Shown: piece by piece, positions 19,015 to 28,321 of the stretch
How positions within the stretch are numbered: the stretch's first letter is position 1
Layout: every line of letters starts with the position of its first letter
DNA from: Oceanospirillaceae bacterium
GTDB lineage: Bacteria; Pseudomonadota; Gammaproteobacteria; Pseudomonadales; Balneatricaceae
Direction of reading: 5' to 3'
NCBI GenBank assembly: GCA_003521845.1
Contig: DPHB01000024.1
Coordinates: 8,203-72,202, forward strand
DNA length: 64,000 bases
Notes under the pieces: model-generated
Database searches by the model: none
Seen by the model: only the letters and a program-made list of their open reading frames with translations
Told to the model about the DNA's origin: nothing
Translations under genes and position numbers: made by a program

Positions 19015-20150
19015 AGGCGGCTCGCAAATTCTTCTCGTATGGCTTGGGAATGTTCACCAACAGCAGGCACCTTGCGATAAGGGTTGGCCGGCGCACTGGT
19101 TAACACTGGGGAGGCGATTACTTCGGCATGGCCACTAGGCGTAGGTACCGTTTCCATACGCACCAAGTCATGATCCATTAGGTCAGCGGGTGTATTGATG
19201 GCACCAAAGGCAATCGGAATAGACTTGAGTTTGGCGCGCATGGATGAGGCATCTAGCTTGGCGAAAGCGGTTTGCGTTATGGCGTCGACCTGTTCACGGT
19301 TTTCTACACGCTCCTTATTAGAGGCAAATCCGGTTTGGGTAGCCAGCGCTCTGTCACCAATAATATGCGTACAAAAATTAGCCCACTCACGTTCATTTTG
19401 AATTGATATGACGAGAATCTTGTCATCGGCACAGGTGAAGCCACCATAGGGTGCGATAGAAGGGTGCTTTAAACCCACACGCTTTGGCCCCTGACCCGTG
19501 TACTTTTGTTGCAACAAGGGCACACTCATCCAATCGACGGCGCAATCAAACATGCTGACCTTTAAGCTAGTACCTGTGCCGCTGCGCAGTTGTTGATACA
19601 AGGCCTGCTGAATGCCTGCTAGGGCATTCATACCAGCACTGATATCCACCAATGACACGCCTATGCGGCCATATTCATTAGGGCCACCACTCACCGATAC
19701 CAAGCCACTTTCGGACTGAATCAGTAGATCGTAGGCCTTCATGTCCGAGTAGCTATTGTGCTCGCCATAGCCGCTGATATCACAGGTGATCAAGTGTGGA
19801 AATTCTTTCCGCAGCTGTGCCGATCCCATACCTATGCGTTCCATAGCGCCTGGGGCGAGGTTTTGAATCCATACTTGGGCGGTAGCCAAAATACTCTTAA
19901 GCAGGGCTTGCTCGTGTGGCTGCTTAATATCTAGCACCAATGATTCTTTACCACGGTTAATCCACACAAAGTAGGAAGCTTCCCCCCCCACAAAGTCATC
20001 GTAACCACGGGCAAAATCACCACTAGCTCGCTCAATTTTTATCACACGCGCACCCGCTTCCGCTAAGCGCGCTGTACATAAGGGTGCGGCAACAGCCTGC
20101 TCTACAGAGACCACTGTGACACCTTCTAACGGGAGTTGTTGTTGACTCAT
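19011..20150 (-). CDS. ict: CaiB/BaiF (class III) CoA-transferase, likely itaconate CoA-transferase
   Basis: A 379-residue class III CoA-transferase with LPLEGVTVVSVEQAVAAPLC at the N-terminus, GGEASYFVWINRGKESLVLD, and the nucleophilic aspartate in DMKAYDLLIQSESGL. It would activate itaconate (or mesaconate) with succinyl-CoA. First gene of the minus-strand operon ict-ich-ccl-acd and divergent from a LysR gene across a 99-base region. Family members act on many acids, so the substrate call depends on the gene set. Confidence 0.82.
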   Translation of the reverse strand: MSQQQLPLEGVTVVSVEQAVAAPLCTARLAEAGARVIKIERASGDFARGYDDFVGGEASYFVWINRGKESLVLDIKQPHEQALLKSILATAQVWIQNLAPGAMERIGMGSAQLRKEFPHLITCDISGYGEHNSYSDMKAYDLLIQSESGLVSVSGGPNEYGRIGVSLVDISAGMNALAGIQQALYQQLRSGTGTSLKVSMFDCAVDWMSVPLLQQKYTGQGPKRVGLKHPSIAPYGGFTCADDKILVISIQNEREWANFCTHIIGDRALATQTGFASNKERVENREQVDAITQTAFAKLDASSMRAKLKSIPIAFGAINTPADLMDHDLVRMETVPTPSGHAEVIASPVLTSAPANPYRKVPAVGEHSQAIREEFASRL

Positions 20151-20177
20151 GCCATGACACCTTGTAACTTAGTGGTC

Positions 20178-20189
20178 ATTATGGATAAT
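20178..20189. promoter_or_regulatory. Candidate LysR-type operator between CoA-transferase and LysR genes
   Basis: attat-gg-ataat is a small perfect dyad in the 99-base divergent intergenic region, centred about 33 bases before the CoA-transferase start. LysR proteins usually bind T-N11-A dyads in such positions. Evidence is symmetry and location only. Confidence 0.25.
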
Positions 20190-20249
20190 TAATCGAAACA
20201 TCACAAACGATATTATTTTCAGCTTACACATAACTTATTTTTAACTGAT

Positions 20250-21197
20250 ATGGAAAGAATCCCGTCTACACAAGCCCTACGTTGTTTTGCCAGCTCCGCC
20301 CATTGGATGAGTTTTGCCAAGGCAGCTGAAGAACTGTGCCTAACACCGGCTGCCGTATCTGTGCAAATACGCAAGCTAGAAGACAGCTTGGGCATTCAGT
20401 TATTTCAACGCTACAACCGGCGTATAGAACTCACCGAAGCTGGGGAAAAGTACCTGCTACGCATACGCCATATCCTCAATGATTTGGAAGCCGCGACGCG
20501 AGATATTAAGCAAAAGGGTGACCTTGCACCCATTAGCATTGCCACGCCACCGACGTTTTTGAAATACATGATTATTCCAGCGCTGGCTGATTTCTTTACT
20601 GAATTCGATCTTAATTTGCGTTTTGTGGATACCCTAAGAAATATCGATTTTGACTCTGAAGATATTGATATATGGGTACGCTACGGCCTGCCCTTTAAGG
20701 ACAGTAAACACGAAGTGCTGTTGTCTGAGGAAACCTTGTGCCCCGTTTGCAGCCCGCAATTATTAACCGAAGTGGGGCCAATAGAAACACCCGAAGATTT
20801 AGCAAAAGTGCGCCTTCTTTATACCGAAAGACGTCTCATTCAATGGGATAATTATTTTGTTGATAGTGACTTTGATCATCGCCAAACTCGCGGCAGCCTG
20901 TGGTTTTTAAACTCAGTACATACCCTAGATGCCGCGCTGGCCGGCCATGGTTTGGCCTTGATGAACAAAGAATTTGCCACCCAATATCTAGCCTCAGGCG
21001 AACTAGTCATACCCTTTGAAATCGACAACTCTACCATTACCAAGCCAGGTTATTACCTACGCACTAACCCCAGCCAGCTGCCGTCTTTAGTTGACCCTAT
21101 TGCCAAGTGGTTGATTGCTCAAGTGGCGTCTTTACCTGTGCCTACAGCAACCAGCCCTATAACGTCTTATGCGCAGCCTGCCCCGGCAGACGAGTAA
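20250..21197 (+). CDS. LysR-family regulator of the itaconate-type operon
   Basis: A 315-residue LysR regulator: helix-turn-helix at about residues 8-65 (MSFAKAAEELCLTPAAVSVQIRKLE is the core) and a GcvA-like effector domain (DFDSEDIDIWVRYG; LYTERRLIQWDNYF). It is divergent from the CoA-transferase operon and, by analogy with the RipR/ItcR regulators of itaconate genes, probably activates it with an itaconate-related ligand. Its 3' end overlaps the convergent MFS gene by 41 bases. Confidence 0.9.
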   Translation: MERIPSTQALRCFASSAHWMSFAKAAEELCLTPAAVSVQIRKLEDSLGIQLFQRYNRRIELTEAGEKYLLRIRHILNDLEAATRDIKQKGDLAPISIATPPTFLKYMIIPALADFFTEFDLNLRFVDTLRNIDFDSEDIDIWVRYGLPFKDSKHEVLLSEETLCPVCSPQLLTEVGPIETPEDLAKVRLLYTERRLIQWDNYFVDSDFDHRQTRGSLWFLNSVHTLDAALAGHGLALMNKEFATQYLASGELVIPFEIDNSTITKPGYYLRTNPSQLPSLVDPIAKWLIAQVASLPVPTATSPITSYAQPAPADE

Positions 21198-22350
21198 GCT
21201 GATAAAACAGCGGTACCGCAAGGCCACACAAGGCCACCACTAGAATCATAGCCAATGGTGTACCGTCGTACATGGCAGATGCTCCCATAGCAATCAAGGC
21301 ACCTATACCAAACTGGCTAGCTACCGCCAATCCTGCCGCCGCCCCAGCGGTACGGGGGTACAACTGCATAAGACTCGCTGTAGCATTGGCACCCATCAAA
21401 CCGACGCAACTAACAGCGCCAAATAACCCCAGCAATAATAACCAAAAATGGTTATCTAACAAGGCACTAGCAAGCAATACCAATCCTGACAGCAAGCAAA
21501 TAAAACTACCTAGGCGCAACATAGTTTGCGCACCACAGGCACGCACCAAACGCGCATTGAGCATAGACAAGAGCATGATACCAAAGGAGTTAACGCCAAA
21601 TATCAAAGAAAATTGCACGGTGGTTAAGCCATAAAACTCAATAAAGACAAAGGGAGAAACAGTAATATAAGCGAACATGCCCGAAAAGCACAAAGCCATC
21701 ATTAACACATAACCCAAACCCTTCGGGTCTGTATAGATGTGCCAGTAGCTTAAAAAGGTGGCTCGTAAACTGTCTGCCCGGTTTTCTTGCTGATGGGTTT
21801 CGGGGATTTTCCAATAAGCTAACATCCCTGTAACGACAGAAAACACAGCCAAAAAGCCAAAGATCCAGCGCCAAGAACCCAAGCTTAGGATATAGCTGCC
21901 CAACAACGGTGCAATCATTACCGCCAGCATGGACACCAGCTGCATCAAAGAAAGCACACGCGGCACCTCGGGGGGAGCAAACACATCCCTCACAATAGCA
22001 CGTGACAACACGGCCGCTGCGGCACCACCTACTGCCTGCAAAAAACGCAAAACAATTAAACTATCAACGCTTTGCGCAAATACACACCCAATGGTTACTA
22101 TGATATACAACACAATGCCAGCAAGCATTAAGCGGCGGCGCCCGTACTTATCGGACAAGGGACCGAACACCAACATGCCTAAACACATGCCTAAGGAAAA
22201 AATACTAATCGTACCTTGAGTAACGCCTTCGCTGGCCGCCAAATCTTGAGCAATCGCAGGCAGGGCTGGCAAAGAAATATCCACAGATAAAGAAGCAAAG
22301 GCCTGCAAGGCGGCAAACAAAACAAGCAAGCGTTGGGGGTTGGTAAGCAT
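21157..22350 (-). CDS. Bcr/CflA-type MFS transporter
   Basis: A protein of about 397 residues with twelve predicted transmembrane helices. GPLSDKYGRRRLMLAGIVLY is the MFS loop 2-3 signature and SVDISLPALPAIAQDL the Bcr/CflA start; SRAIVRDVF is also characteristic. ATG at 22350 is preferred over a TTG two codons earlier. It is last in the minus-strand run lyase - M20 - PhyH - MFS, 98 bases after PhyH, and could export or import a compound handled by those enzymes. Confidence 0.87.
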   Translation of the reverse strand: MLTNPQRLLVLFAALQAFASLSVDISLPALPAIAQDLAASEGVTQGTISIFSLGMCLGMLVFGPLSDKYGRRRLMLAGIVLYIIVTIGCVFAQSVDSLIVLRFLQAVGGAAAAVLSRAIVRDVFAPPEVPRVLSLMQLVSMLAVMIAPLLGSYILSLGSWRWIFGFLAVFSVVTGMLAYWKIPETHQQENRADSLRATFLSYWHIYTDPKGLGYVLMMALCFSGMFAYITVSPFVFIEFYGLTTVQFSLIFGVNSFGIMLLSMLNARLVRACGAQTMLRLGSFICLLSGLVLLASALLDNHFWLLLLGLFGAVSCVGLMGANATASLMQLYPRTAGAAAGLAVASQFGIGALIAMGASAMYDGTPLAMILVVALCGLAVPLFYQLTRLPGQAAHKTL

Positions 22351-22454
22351 AAGCAAATCAAAGACATATAATTAGTTTATATGGTAACTATTTTCTCTAT
22401 AAACAACCAGCCCCAGACCTGTGCAGTGACGACATAAATAGATTTGAAAGTAGC

Positions 22455-23315
22455 CTATTTATGCTCGGCCTGTTGACTAAAAAAAGACACATCATTGGGG
22501 TATTCGGGCGTGGCCAAATTGAAGGTATTAGCGCGCATACGACCCGTGTACTCACCCCGTACCACCTCCCCTTCTTGCGCGCTAGGGATATGATTGATGA
22601 TTAATGGCACGGCGTCTTCAGCGGCGTATTCCACGATATAAATAGTCCGGGGTGCATTTGAATTATTTGCCGTAGAGCCGTGCAATAGGCGCGTATGCAT
22701 AATACAGGCCGAGCCAGCACGACCGGTGCAAAATACCGCTGTGGGCGCTACCTTGGCGCTTATGCCATCAGCAACGGCCCCAGTAAACACACCATTATGC
22801 CAATGCTCATGCAAAGGGCCTAAGTGCGACCCTGGCACCACTTCCAAGGGGCCATTTTCCATACTCACATCGTCTAGGAAAATCAGCACTGTGGCCAAAT
22901 TGTCGTTACTATGGGGCTCAAAGGCAAAATCCTGATGGTACTTCACTTCGGTATTAGAACCAGGTAACTTGGAGTTAATCTTGGCATTATTAAACTTTAA
23001 GTTAGGACCATACAATTGGCTTAAACCGTCTAGGGCACGATTATCACGCATCACCGCCAAGTAGGGTGCCGACAACTCTTGGGGGGACGATACCCGGCGC
23101 AGGGCTGGTTGATCCGCACTGTGGCTAGGTGCCATATCAAAACGTGCCCGACCATCCATAATTTCGCCAAAAGGCTCCCTATGCCCACGACTTTGCTCTA
23201 CCCATTGCTGGAAATCATGACGCAATAACTGCACCTGTTGTGGACTGATGGCATCTTCAACCAGCACATAACCCTGCTGAGCAAACTGACTTATCTGAGC
23301 ATCGCTTAATACCAT
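22455..23315 (-). CDS. Phytanoyl-CoA dioxygenase (PhyH) family protein
   Basis: A 286-residue Fe(II)/2-oxoglutarate dioxygenase. Iron ligands: H127-x-D129 in VKYHQDFAFEP and H212 in TRLLHGSTANN, with R223 a likely 2-oxoglutarate contact. GPLEVVPGSH precedes the barrel core. It follows the M20 aminoacylase gene by 15 bases on the same strand, so it belongs to the same operon and probably hydroxylates an amino-acid-like substrate. EctD (ectoine hydroxylase) belongs to this superfamily, but nothing else here points to ectoine. Confidence 0.87.
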   Translation of the reverse strand: MVLSDAQISQFAQQGYVLVEDAISPQQVQLLRHDFQQWVEQSRGHREPFGEIMDGRARFDMAPSHSADQPALRRVSSPQELSAPYLAVMRDNRALDGLSQLYGPNLKFNNAKINSKLPGSNTEVKYHQDFAFEPHSNDNLATVLIFLDDVSMENGPLEVVPGSHLGPLHEHWHNGVFTGAVADGISAKVAPTAVFCTGRAGSACIMHTRLLHGSTANNSNAPRTIYIVEYAAEDAVPLIINHIPSAQEGEVVRGEYTGRMRANTFNLATPEYPNDVSFFSQQAEHK

Positions 23316-23330
23316 GATCCCCCCTGCCTC

Positions 23331-24473
23331 TTAGTTCGCGGACAACTGCTGCTTTACCAATGCCTGCCAATAGTCACTGCCAAGGCTAAGAATCGCTTCA
23401 TTCAATTGATAGTGAGGATTGTGCAAAGACGTAGCACAACTACCTTCATGGCCATTACCTAGCAGCATATAACAACCGGGCTTGCGCTTCAGCATCTGCG
23501 CAAAATCTTCGGAAGCACCACAAGTTGGACAATCCTCGGTGATGCCAGCATGACCAGTTACCGCTTGCGCGGCCGCGATGGCATGTTCTGTTTCTAGGTC
23601 ACTATTGATAGTGGGAATAAAATCATTTTGATACAAAACCTGCCCGCTAGCACCATGGCTTGCACAAATACCCGCAACAATTTCGCCCATGCGCCGCGCT
23701 ATGGTGGCCTGAACGTCCGCTGACAAAGCTCGGCAATCACCCTTGATGGTGACGTTAGACGGAATAATATTACGCGCCCCATCAGTAATAAACTCGGTGA
23801 CCGACACCACCGCCCAATCTCGTGAACTGATACTGCGCGAGACAATGGTCTGCAGGGCCAATACAACTTCAGCGCCAACCAGCACCGGGTCAATGGTTTT
23901 TTCGGGCATAGAAGCGTGACCACCGCGGCCATTAATGGTGATTACAAAAATATCTTCCGAGGTCATGATGGCGCCTTTGCGTACAGCAAAGTGCCCAGCA
24001 GGCCAGCCTGGCATATTATGTAGACCATACACAGCCTGCATAGGAAAGCGTTCAAACAGGCCATCTTCAATCATGGCCAAAGCGCCCTGCCCATCTTCCT
24101 CACTGGGCTGGAAGATAAAGTAAACCGTGCCATCAAAGTCTTTAGATTGAGACAAGGCTTGTGCCGCACCCAGCAACATAGCCGTATGGCCATCATGACC
24201 ACAGCCATGGAACACACCGTCATTAACGGAACGATAGTCACAATCATTAGCTTCTTGAATGGGCAAGGCATCCATGTCAGCGCGCAAGCCAATGGCCTTG
24301 TCGCTGTCCCCACGGCGCAACACACCAACCACACCCGTGCGGCCAACTTGCTGGTGTACCTCTAGTCCAAATTCAGTAAGTAATTCGGCCACCTTGGCAG
24401 CCGTGCGGAGTTCGTTGAAACCTAGTTCAGGGTACTGATGTATTTCCCTGCGCCACTGCTGCATAACAGACAT
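23331..24473 (-). CDS. M20D amidohydrolase (aminoacylase/hippurate hydrolase type)
   Basis: A 380-residue M20D enzyme with the metal motifs ADMDALPI (about 65-72), FHGCGHDGHTAML (C91, H93) and FQPSEEDGQGA (E125/E126), and a dimerisation lid (INGRGGHASMPE). These enzymes cleave N-acyl or conjugated amino acids. The AGGTG before the ATG lies in the 3' end of the lyase gene, whose stop is one base upstream, indicating coupled translation. With the lyase, the pair may deacylate and then deaminate an unusual amino acid. Confidence 0.88.
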   Translation of the reverse strand: MSVMQQWRREIHQYPELGFNELRTAAKVAELLTEFGLEVHQQVGRTGVVGVLRRGDSDKAIGLRADMDALPIQEANDCDYRSVNDGVFHGCGHDGHTAMLLGAAQALSQSKDFDGTVYFIFQPSEEDGQGALAMIEDGLFERFPMQAVYGLHNMPGWPAGHFAVRKGAIMTSEDIFVITINGRGGHASMPEKTIDPVLVGAEVVLALQTIVSRSISSRDWAVVSVTEFITDGARNIIPSNVTIKGDCRALSADVQATIARRMGEIVAGICASHGASGQVLYQNDFIPTINSDLETEHAIAAAQAVTGHAGITEDCPTCGASEDFAQMLKRKPGCYMLLGNGHEGSCATSLHNPHYQLNEAILSLGSDYWQALVKQQLSAN

Positions 24474-24474
24474 G

Positions 24475-25545
24475 TTACACCTGCCCTTCTGAAATAATCA
24501 CCAAAGGCAAGAAATCAGATAAGATGTCAGAGTCACCTGCAAGATCATCAAGCAACTTAGTTAAGGCCGTAAAACCAGCCGCACCAGAAGGTGTCGTGGC
24601 GACGCCCATGGCCGTCATTTGATCAGCACCAGCCTGGCCTTCTTCATCAGTTAAGGTAACGTAAGACACATCACACTGCTCCAAGGTATGCCAAGCCACC
24701 ATAGACGGCTCTTTGCAATCCAAGCGCCCCATGTTGGAATCTGGCCCCGTCACATCCGTGGGTTTACCGGCACGGTGACTAGCTTGCAAGCATTCAGCGG
24801 CATCAGGTTCTACCACAATAATTTGCGGTTGTACGGGCCAGTTATGACGAATCATATAAGCCATAGCGCAAGCTAAACCGCCTACACCGGCTTGCAAGAA
24901 TACATGTGTTGGCCATTGACCGGTTTGCTCTAGCTGCGCACGGGCTTCTTCGGCGATTACGGAATAGCCTTCCATGACCAATTTAGGCAATTCTGTATAA
25001 CCTTGCCAAGTACCATCGGCCAACAAAGTAGCACCAGTTTCAGCGGCATTTTGCACCGCAGCGGCCACGCTTTGGCTGTAGTTATCACCAGCCCAAACTA
25101 CTTCGGCACCATAGGATTCTAAACGAGCACCAAAACTATCTGGTACCGTATGGGCCAAGAATATACGTGCTTTAGCACCCACATCACGGGCACCACTAGC
25201 GACACCCAGGCCATGGTTACCAGCACTGGCACAAACAAAGGTCATGTCGGCAGCAAAGCTCTTTACATCGGCATCTTGCATGCGCGATGCCGTTAAGTTT
25301 TCATCATGCTTAGCCTGCCATTGCTGGGCAATATATTGGGCAATGGCATAGGGGCCACCCAAGGCTTTAAAGGCACCCAAACCCATGCGCTGCGTTTCAT
25401 CTTTAACCAATACCTCATAGCCTGCCAACTGCTTGGTATGCAGAGGGGATACGGCGTACTTTGGCAGAGCCTGAAAATGTGCAAGAGCACGGGAAAAGTT
25501 AGGGGTAAAGCACATTGCATTAGCGTGATCTGGTGACTGGTTCAT
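24475..25545 (-). CDS. Fold-II PLP ammonia-lyase, diaminopropionate ammonia-lyase-like
   Basis: A 356-residue fold-type II PLP enzyme. The PLP lysine is K60 in MGLGAFKALGGPYA and the cofactor loop is ASAGNHGLGVA; ADGTWQGYT and LQAGVGGLACAMAY match E. coli DpaL, which is about 40 residues longer. The aspartate before GNHG that serves D-diaminopropionate in E. coli is alanine here (A108), while the second aspartate (D177) is kept. It probably performs ammonia elimination on a beta-substituted amino acid, with L preference or another substrate. First gene of the operon and divergent from an Lrp regulator. Confidence 0.8.
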   Translation of the reverse strand: MNQSPDHANAMCFTPNFSRALAHFQALPKYAVSPLHTKQLAGYEVLVKDETQRMGLGAFKALGGPYAIAQYIAQQWQAKHDENLTASRMQDADVKSFAADMTFVCASAGNHGLGVASGARDVGAKARIFLAHTVPDSFGARLESYGAEVVWAGDNYSQSVAAAVQNAAETGATLLADGTWQGYTELPKLVMEGYSVIAEEARAQLEQTGQWPTHVFLQAGVGGLACAMAYMIRHNWPVQPQIIVVEPDAAECLQASHRAGKPTDVTGPDSNMGRLDCKEPSMVAWHTLEQCDVSYVTLTDEEGQAGADQMTAMGVATTPSGAAGFTALTKLLDDLAGDSDILSDFLPLVIISEGQV

Positions 25546-25691
25546 GTGATTATTCTCATTAATTTGAGGTTAATAGCGTTAAACATAAATCACAGAATAG
25601 CAAAAATACACTAGACAATTTTGCGTAATCATTGCTTAATCTAACTATATTTTTCATTTTAGCCACTTATTTGACCAAATCAGATCAAATT

Positions 25692-26150
25692 ATGAATTTA
25701 GATAACAGTGACCTAAAAATACTCAGCGCCTTACAGAAAAACAGCCGCATCAGCCTAGAGGCCTTAAGCGAGCTTTGTGCCTTATCGGTACCTTCGGTAC
25801 AAAGGCGTATAAAGCGTCTGCGCGACAAGCATATTATCAGTAATGAAGTAGCCATCATTGACCCAGAAAAAGTGGGCTTTGAAATGACCTTTATTGTGCA
25901 AGTAGAACTGGAACGCGAAGCCTTAAGACAACTGAATGAGTTTAAAAAGCACATCAAAAAAGAACCACGCGTGCAACAATGCTACTACGTCACGGGGGAT
26001 GCCGATTTTGTACTCATATGCAGCGCCAAGAATATGCGCGACTTTGAAGACTTAACTCATCAACTATTTTTTGATAATGCCAATGTGAGGCGTTTCAAAA
26101 CCTCTGTGGTGATGGATCGAGCCAAGGTGGGATTAGAGATCCCTTTGTAA
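25692..26150 (+). CDS. Lrp/AsnC-family regulator
   Basis: A 152-residue regulator: helix-turn-helix at about residues 5-55 (LDNSDLKILSALQKNSRISL, then VPSVQRRIKRLRD) and a RAM/AsnC ligand domain with VQQCYYVTGDADFVLI. ATG at 25692 gives the canonical start MNLDNSDLKIL; the longer frame from 25632 adds a non-homologous hydrophobic stretch. It is divergent from the lyase-M20-PhyH-MFS operon, so it likely senses an amino acid substrate or product of that operon. Confidence 0.9.
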   Translation: MNLDNSDLKILSALQKNSRISLEALSELCALSVPSVQRRIKRLRDKHIISNEVAIIDPEKVGFEMTFIVQVELEREALRQLNEFKKHIKKEPRVQQCYYVTGDADFVLICSAKNMRDFEDLTHQLFFDNANVRRFKTSVVMDRAKVGLEIPL

Positions 26151-26163
26151 GCTAGCCAGATTA

Positions 26164-26472
26164 CTAAGTCCGTGTACCCCAAGGATTCACCTTAGCTTGC
26201 ACTGATTGCCCATCAGTAGCGTTCGACTGCTTGGGCTTACGCTCCTTTGCTGGCTTTTGGCTTAAAGAGCGCACATACAGGTTTTCTACCTTTTCTCTAG
26301 CCCAAGGCGTTTTACGCAAAAACTTGAGAGATGATTTGACCGAAGGATCTGATTTAAAACAGTTGATGTTTATGCGTTGCGCCAAACCATCCCAGCCATA
26401 CCGCAACTCCAGCTCTGTAACCATAGTTGCTAGGGATATACCGTGTAATGGATTATTAGGTTGTTGACTCAT
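26164..26472 (-). CDS. VF530 family DNA-binding protein
   Basis: A 102-residue basic protein beginning with [21 protein letters not shown] and containing [28 protein letters not shown], the hallmark of the VF530 (DUF2132) family of small double-stranded DNA-binding proteins. The C-terminal 30 residues are a lysine- and glutamine-rich tail. It is convergent with the Lrp gene (13-base gap). Cellular role unknown. Confidence 0.87.
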   Translation of the reverse strand: MSQQPNNPLHGISLATMVTELELRYGWDGLAQRININCFKSDPSVKSSLKFLRKTPWAREKVENLYVRSLSQKPAKERKPKQSNATDGQSVQAKVNPWGTRT

Positions 26473-26672
26473 GTACTCAAATTTCCGTGCGCAATATTAG
26501 TGGCTAACAGCAAGGTTGCGAAGAGTGCACTTTGCTCCACCTAGCTATAGTCACTAGCCTACATCATTTTTACGAAAGTACCAGCCCAGAGGCGCTGCAA
26601 TGGGGTAGTAGACTGTACCTTTTGCAGGTAAGGTGATTGTTGACATGGTAATACATCGTTTAGGAGGCCATT

Positions 26673-28091
26673 ATGGGCAACGTAGTGTTTATCATCTGTG
26701 ACGAAATGACCCGTAGCGCCCTAGGCTGTTATGGCAATACCAGTGCGCACACGCCTAATTTAGATAAATTGGCCAAGGGTGGGGTATGCTTTACTCGCGC
26801 AATTACCCCCTCACCTATTTGTATTTCTGCACGCTCTAGCCTCGCCACAGGTTTGGCGGTGCATGAACACCAAGATTGGTCATCGGCCCAAGCCTTTGAT
26901 GGCACCTTACCCACATGGATGGGCAAGCTGAGAGATCAAGATGTAGATGTCGTTTCCATTGGTAAACTGCACTTCAAAAGCCCCGACAACGACCACGGCT
27001 TTAGCGCAGAACGCTTGGCTATGTATGTCGCCAACAACGGCATTGGCTGGGCCGAGGCTCTGTTACGTGACCCTATGCCGGCATACCACGGCGCGGCCGA
27101 ACTGGCTGCCGACATAGGCCCCGGTGGCTCTAGCTATTCGGACTATGACCACCAGATACTTGCCGATGCCAAACAGTGGTTGGCCAACCGAGGGACAAGT
27201 TCCACCAGCAAGCCCTTTGTTCTATCGGTCTCGCTGGTCTCCCCGCACTACCCACTCAGTGCCCCACAAAAGTATTTTGATCTGGTAGCTAATGCGCTGA
27301 TACCTGACCCTATTCAGGTCGAAGAAAATCACCCAGTGCTGCAACAAATGCGTAAGTTCTGGGCCTATGACGATCACTTTGATGAGCAAAGCCGCCACCT
27401 AGCCAGACGCAATTATTGGGCCTTGTGCGCCATGATTGATGACATGGTTGGGCAACTAGTTGAGAGTATAGAGGCCAATGGTTTTACTGATGACACCACT
27501 ATCATCTTCACCAGTGACCATGGCGACATGCTAGGCAATCGAGGCTGGTGGTGCAAATCGGTAATGTACGAAGAATCCGTAGGTATTCCTATGCTTATCA
27601 AGGGCCCAGCCCTGCAAGGCGCTACAGGTAGCAACAACACCAGCGTTAATTTAACGGACGTGGGTGCCACCATAGAGCACACCATACTTGGGTATTCGAA
27701 CCAGCCTGCACAGCCTTGGCAAGCCACCTCGATGTTAGACTTAGCTCAGCACCCAGATCCACAGCGACCTGTACTAAGCCAATACCACGATGGCGGTAGC
27801 CCTACAGGCTTTGCTCTTGTGCAGCAAGGATCACACAAACTCACGCGTTATGCTGGTGACTGGCCTGAACAGCTATTTGATGTTGCCCAAGACCCTAACG
27901 AAGAACACGATTTGGCTGGCTTGGATGTCAATAAACAGCAGGAGTTAGGGATTATTTTGGATCAGATGTTAGATTTGGAAGCGGCCAACAAACAGGCTTT
28001 CGAATCACAAAAGCAAGTGCTGGAAGAACTTGGTGGTGAGGCAGCCTTGGCCAGTTTAAGAGCCTTTAATCATACGCCGGTGGAGCTTTAA
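26673..28091 (+). CDS. Sulfatase (arylsulfatase/choline-sulfatase-like)
   Basis: A 472-residue alkaline-phosphatase-superfamily sulfatase. Metal ligands D10/E11 are in IICDEMTRSALGCYG, and the formylglycine site is C50 in PICISARSSLATG, a C-x-A-x-R pattern; FTSDHGDMLG at about 281-290 is the second metal site. No signal peptide is seen, so it is probably cytoplasmic, as for choline-O-sulfatases. AGGAGG precedes the ATG. No maturase gene is in the window. The C-x-A-x-R rather than C-x-P-x-R motif suggests radical-SAM (anSME) maturation. Substrate unknown. Confidence 0.87.
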   Translation: MGNVVFIICDEMTRSALGCYGNTSAHTPNLDKLAKGGVCFTRAITPSPICISARSSLATGLAVHEHQDWSSAQAFDGTLPTWMGKLRDQDVDVVSIGKLHFKSPDNDHGFSAERLAMYVANNGIGWAEALLRDPMPAYHGAAELAADIGPGGSSYSDYDHQILADAKQWLANRGTSSTSKPFVLSVSLVSPHYPLSAPQKYFDLVANALIPDPIQVEENHPVLQQMRKFWAYDDHFDEQSRHLARRNYWALCAMIDDMVGQLVESIEANGFTDDTTIIFTSDHGDMLGNRGWWCKSVMYEESVGIPMLIKGPALQGATGSNNTSVNLTDVGATIEHTILGYSNQPAQPWQATSMLDLAQHPDPQRPVLSQYHDGGSPTGFALVQQGSHKLTRYAGDWPEQLFDVAQDPNEEHDLAGLDVNKQQELGIILDQMLDLEAANKQAFESQKQVLEELGGEAALASLRAFNHTPVEL

Positions 28092-28321
28092 TTATCTACC
28101 AGTAGCCTCTTCATAGCGGATCTATTTTATATGGCAGATCGCCATCTCTTTACAAAGTCTAGCAGGAATAGTTGAGCTGAGTTAAATGGAGCTACCCAAA
28201 ACATTCACTATGCTCATGGGGCAGGCTATCTGACCCTAATCATGCACTATTCGAATACTCTCCTACACTTATTTAACTAGTCAGCAAGGAGGCTCTAGGT
28301 TATTACTAACCTTGATTTTGT

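Noticed and set aside
22455..25545. Ectoine/hydroxyectoine degradation operon
   Set aside because: PhyH (EctD-like fold), a lyase and an Lrp regulator suggested it, but the specific DoeA/EutD M24 hydrolase, DoeB/EutE deacetylase and EutC are missing.
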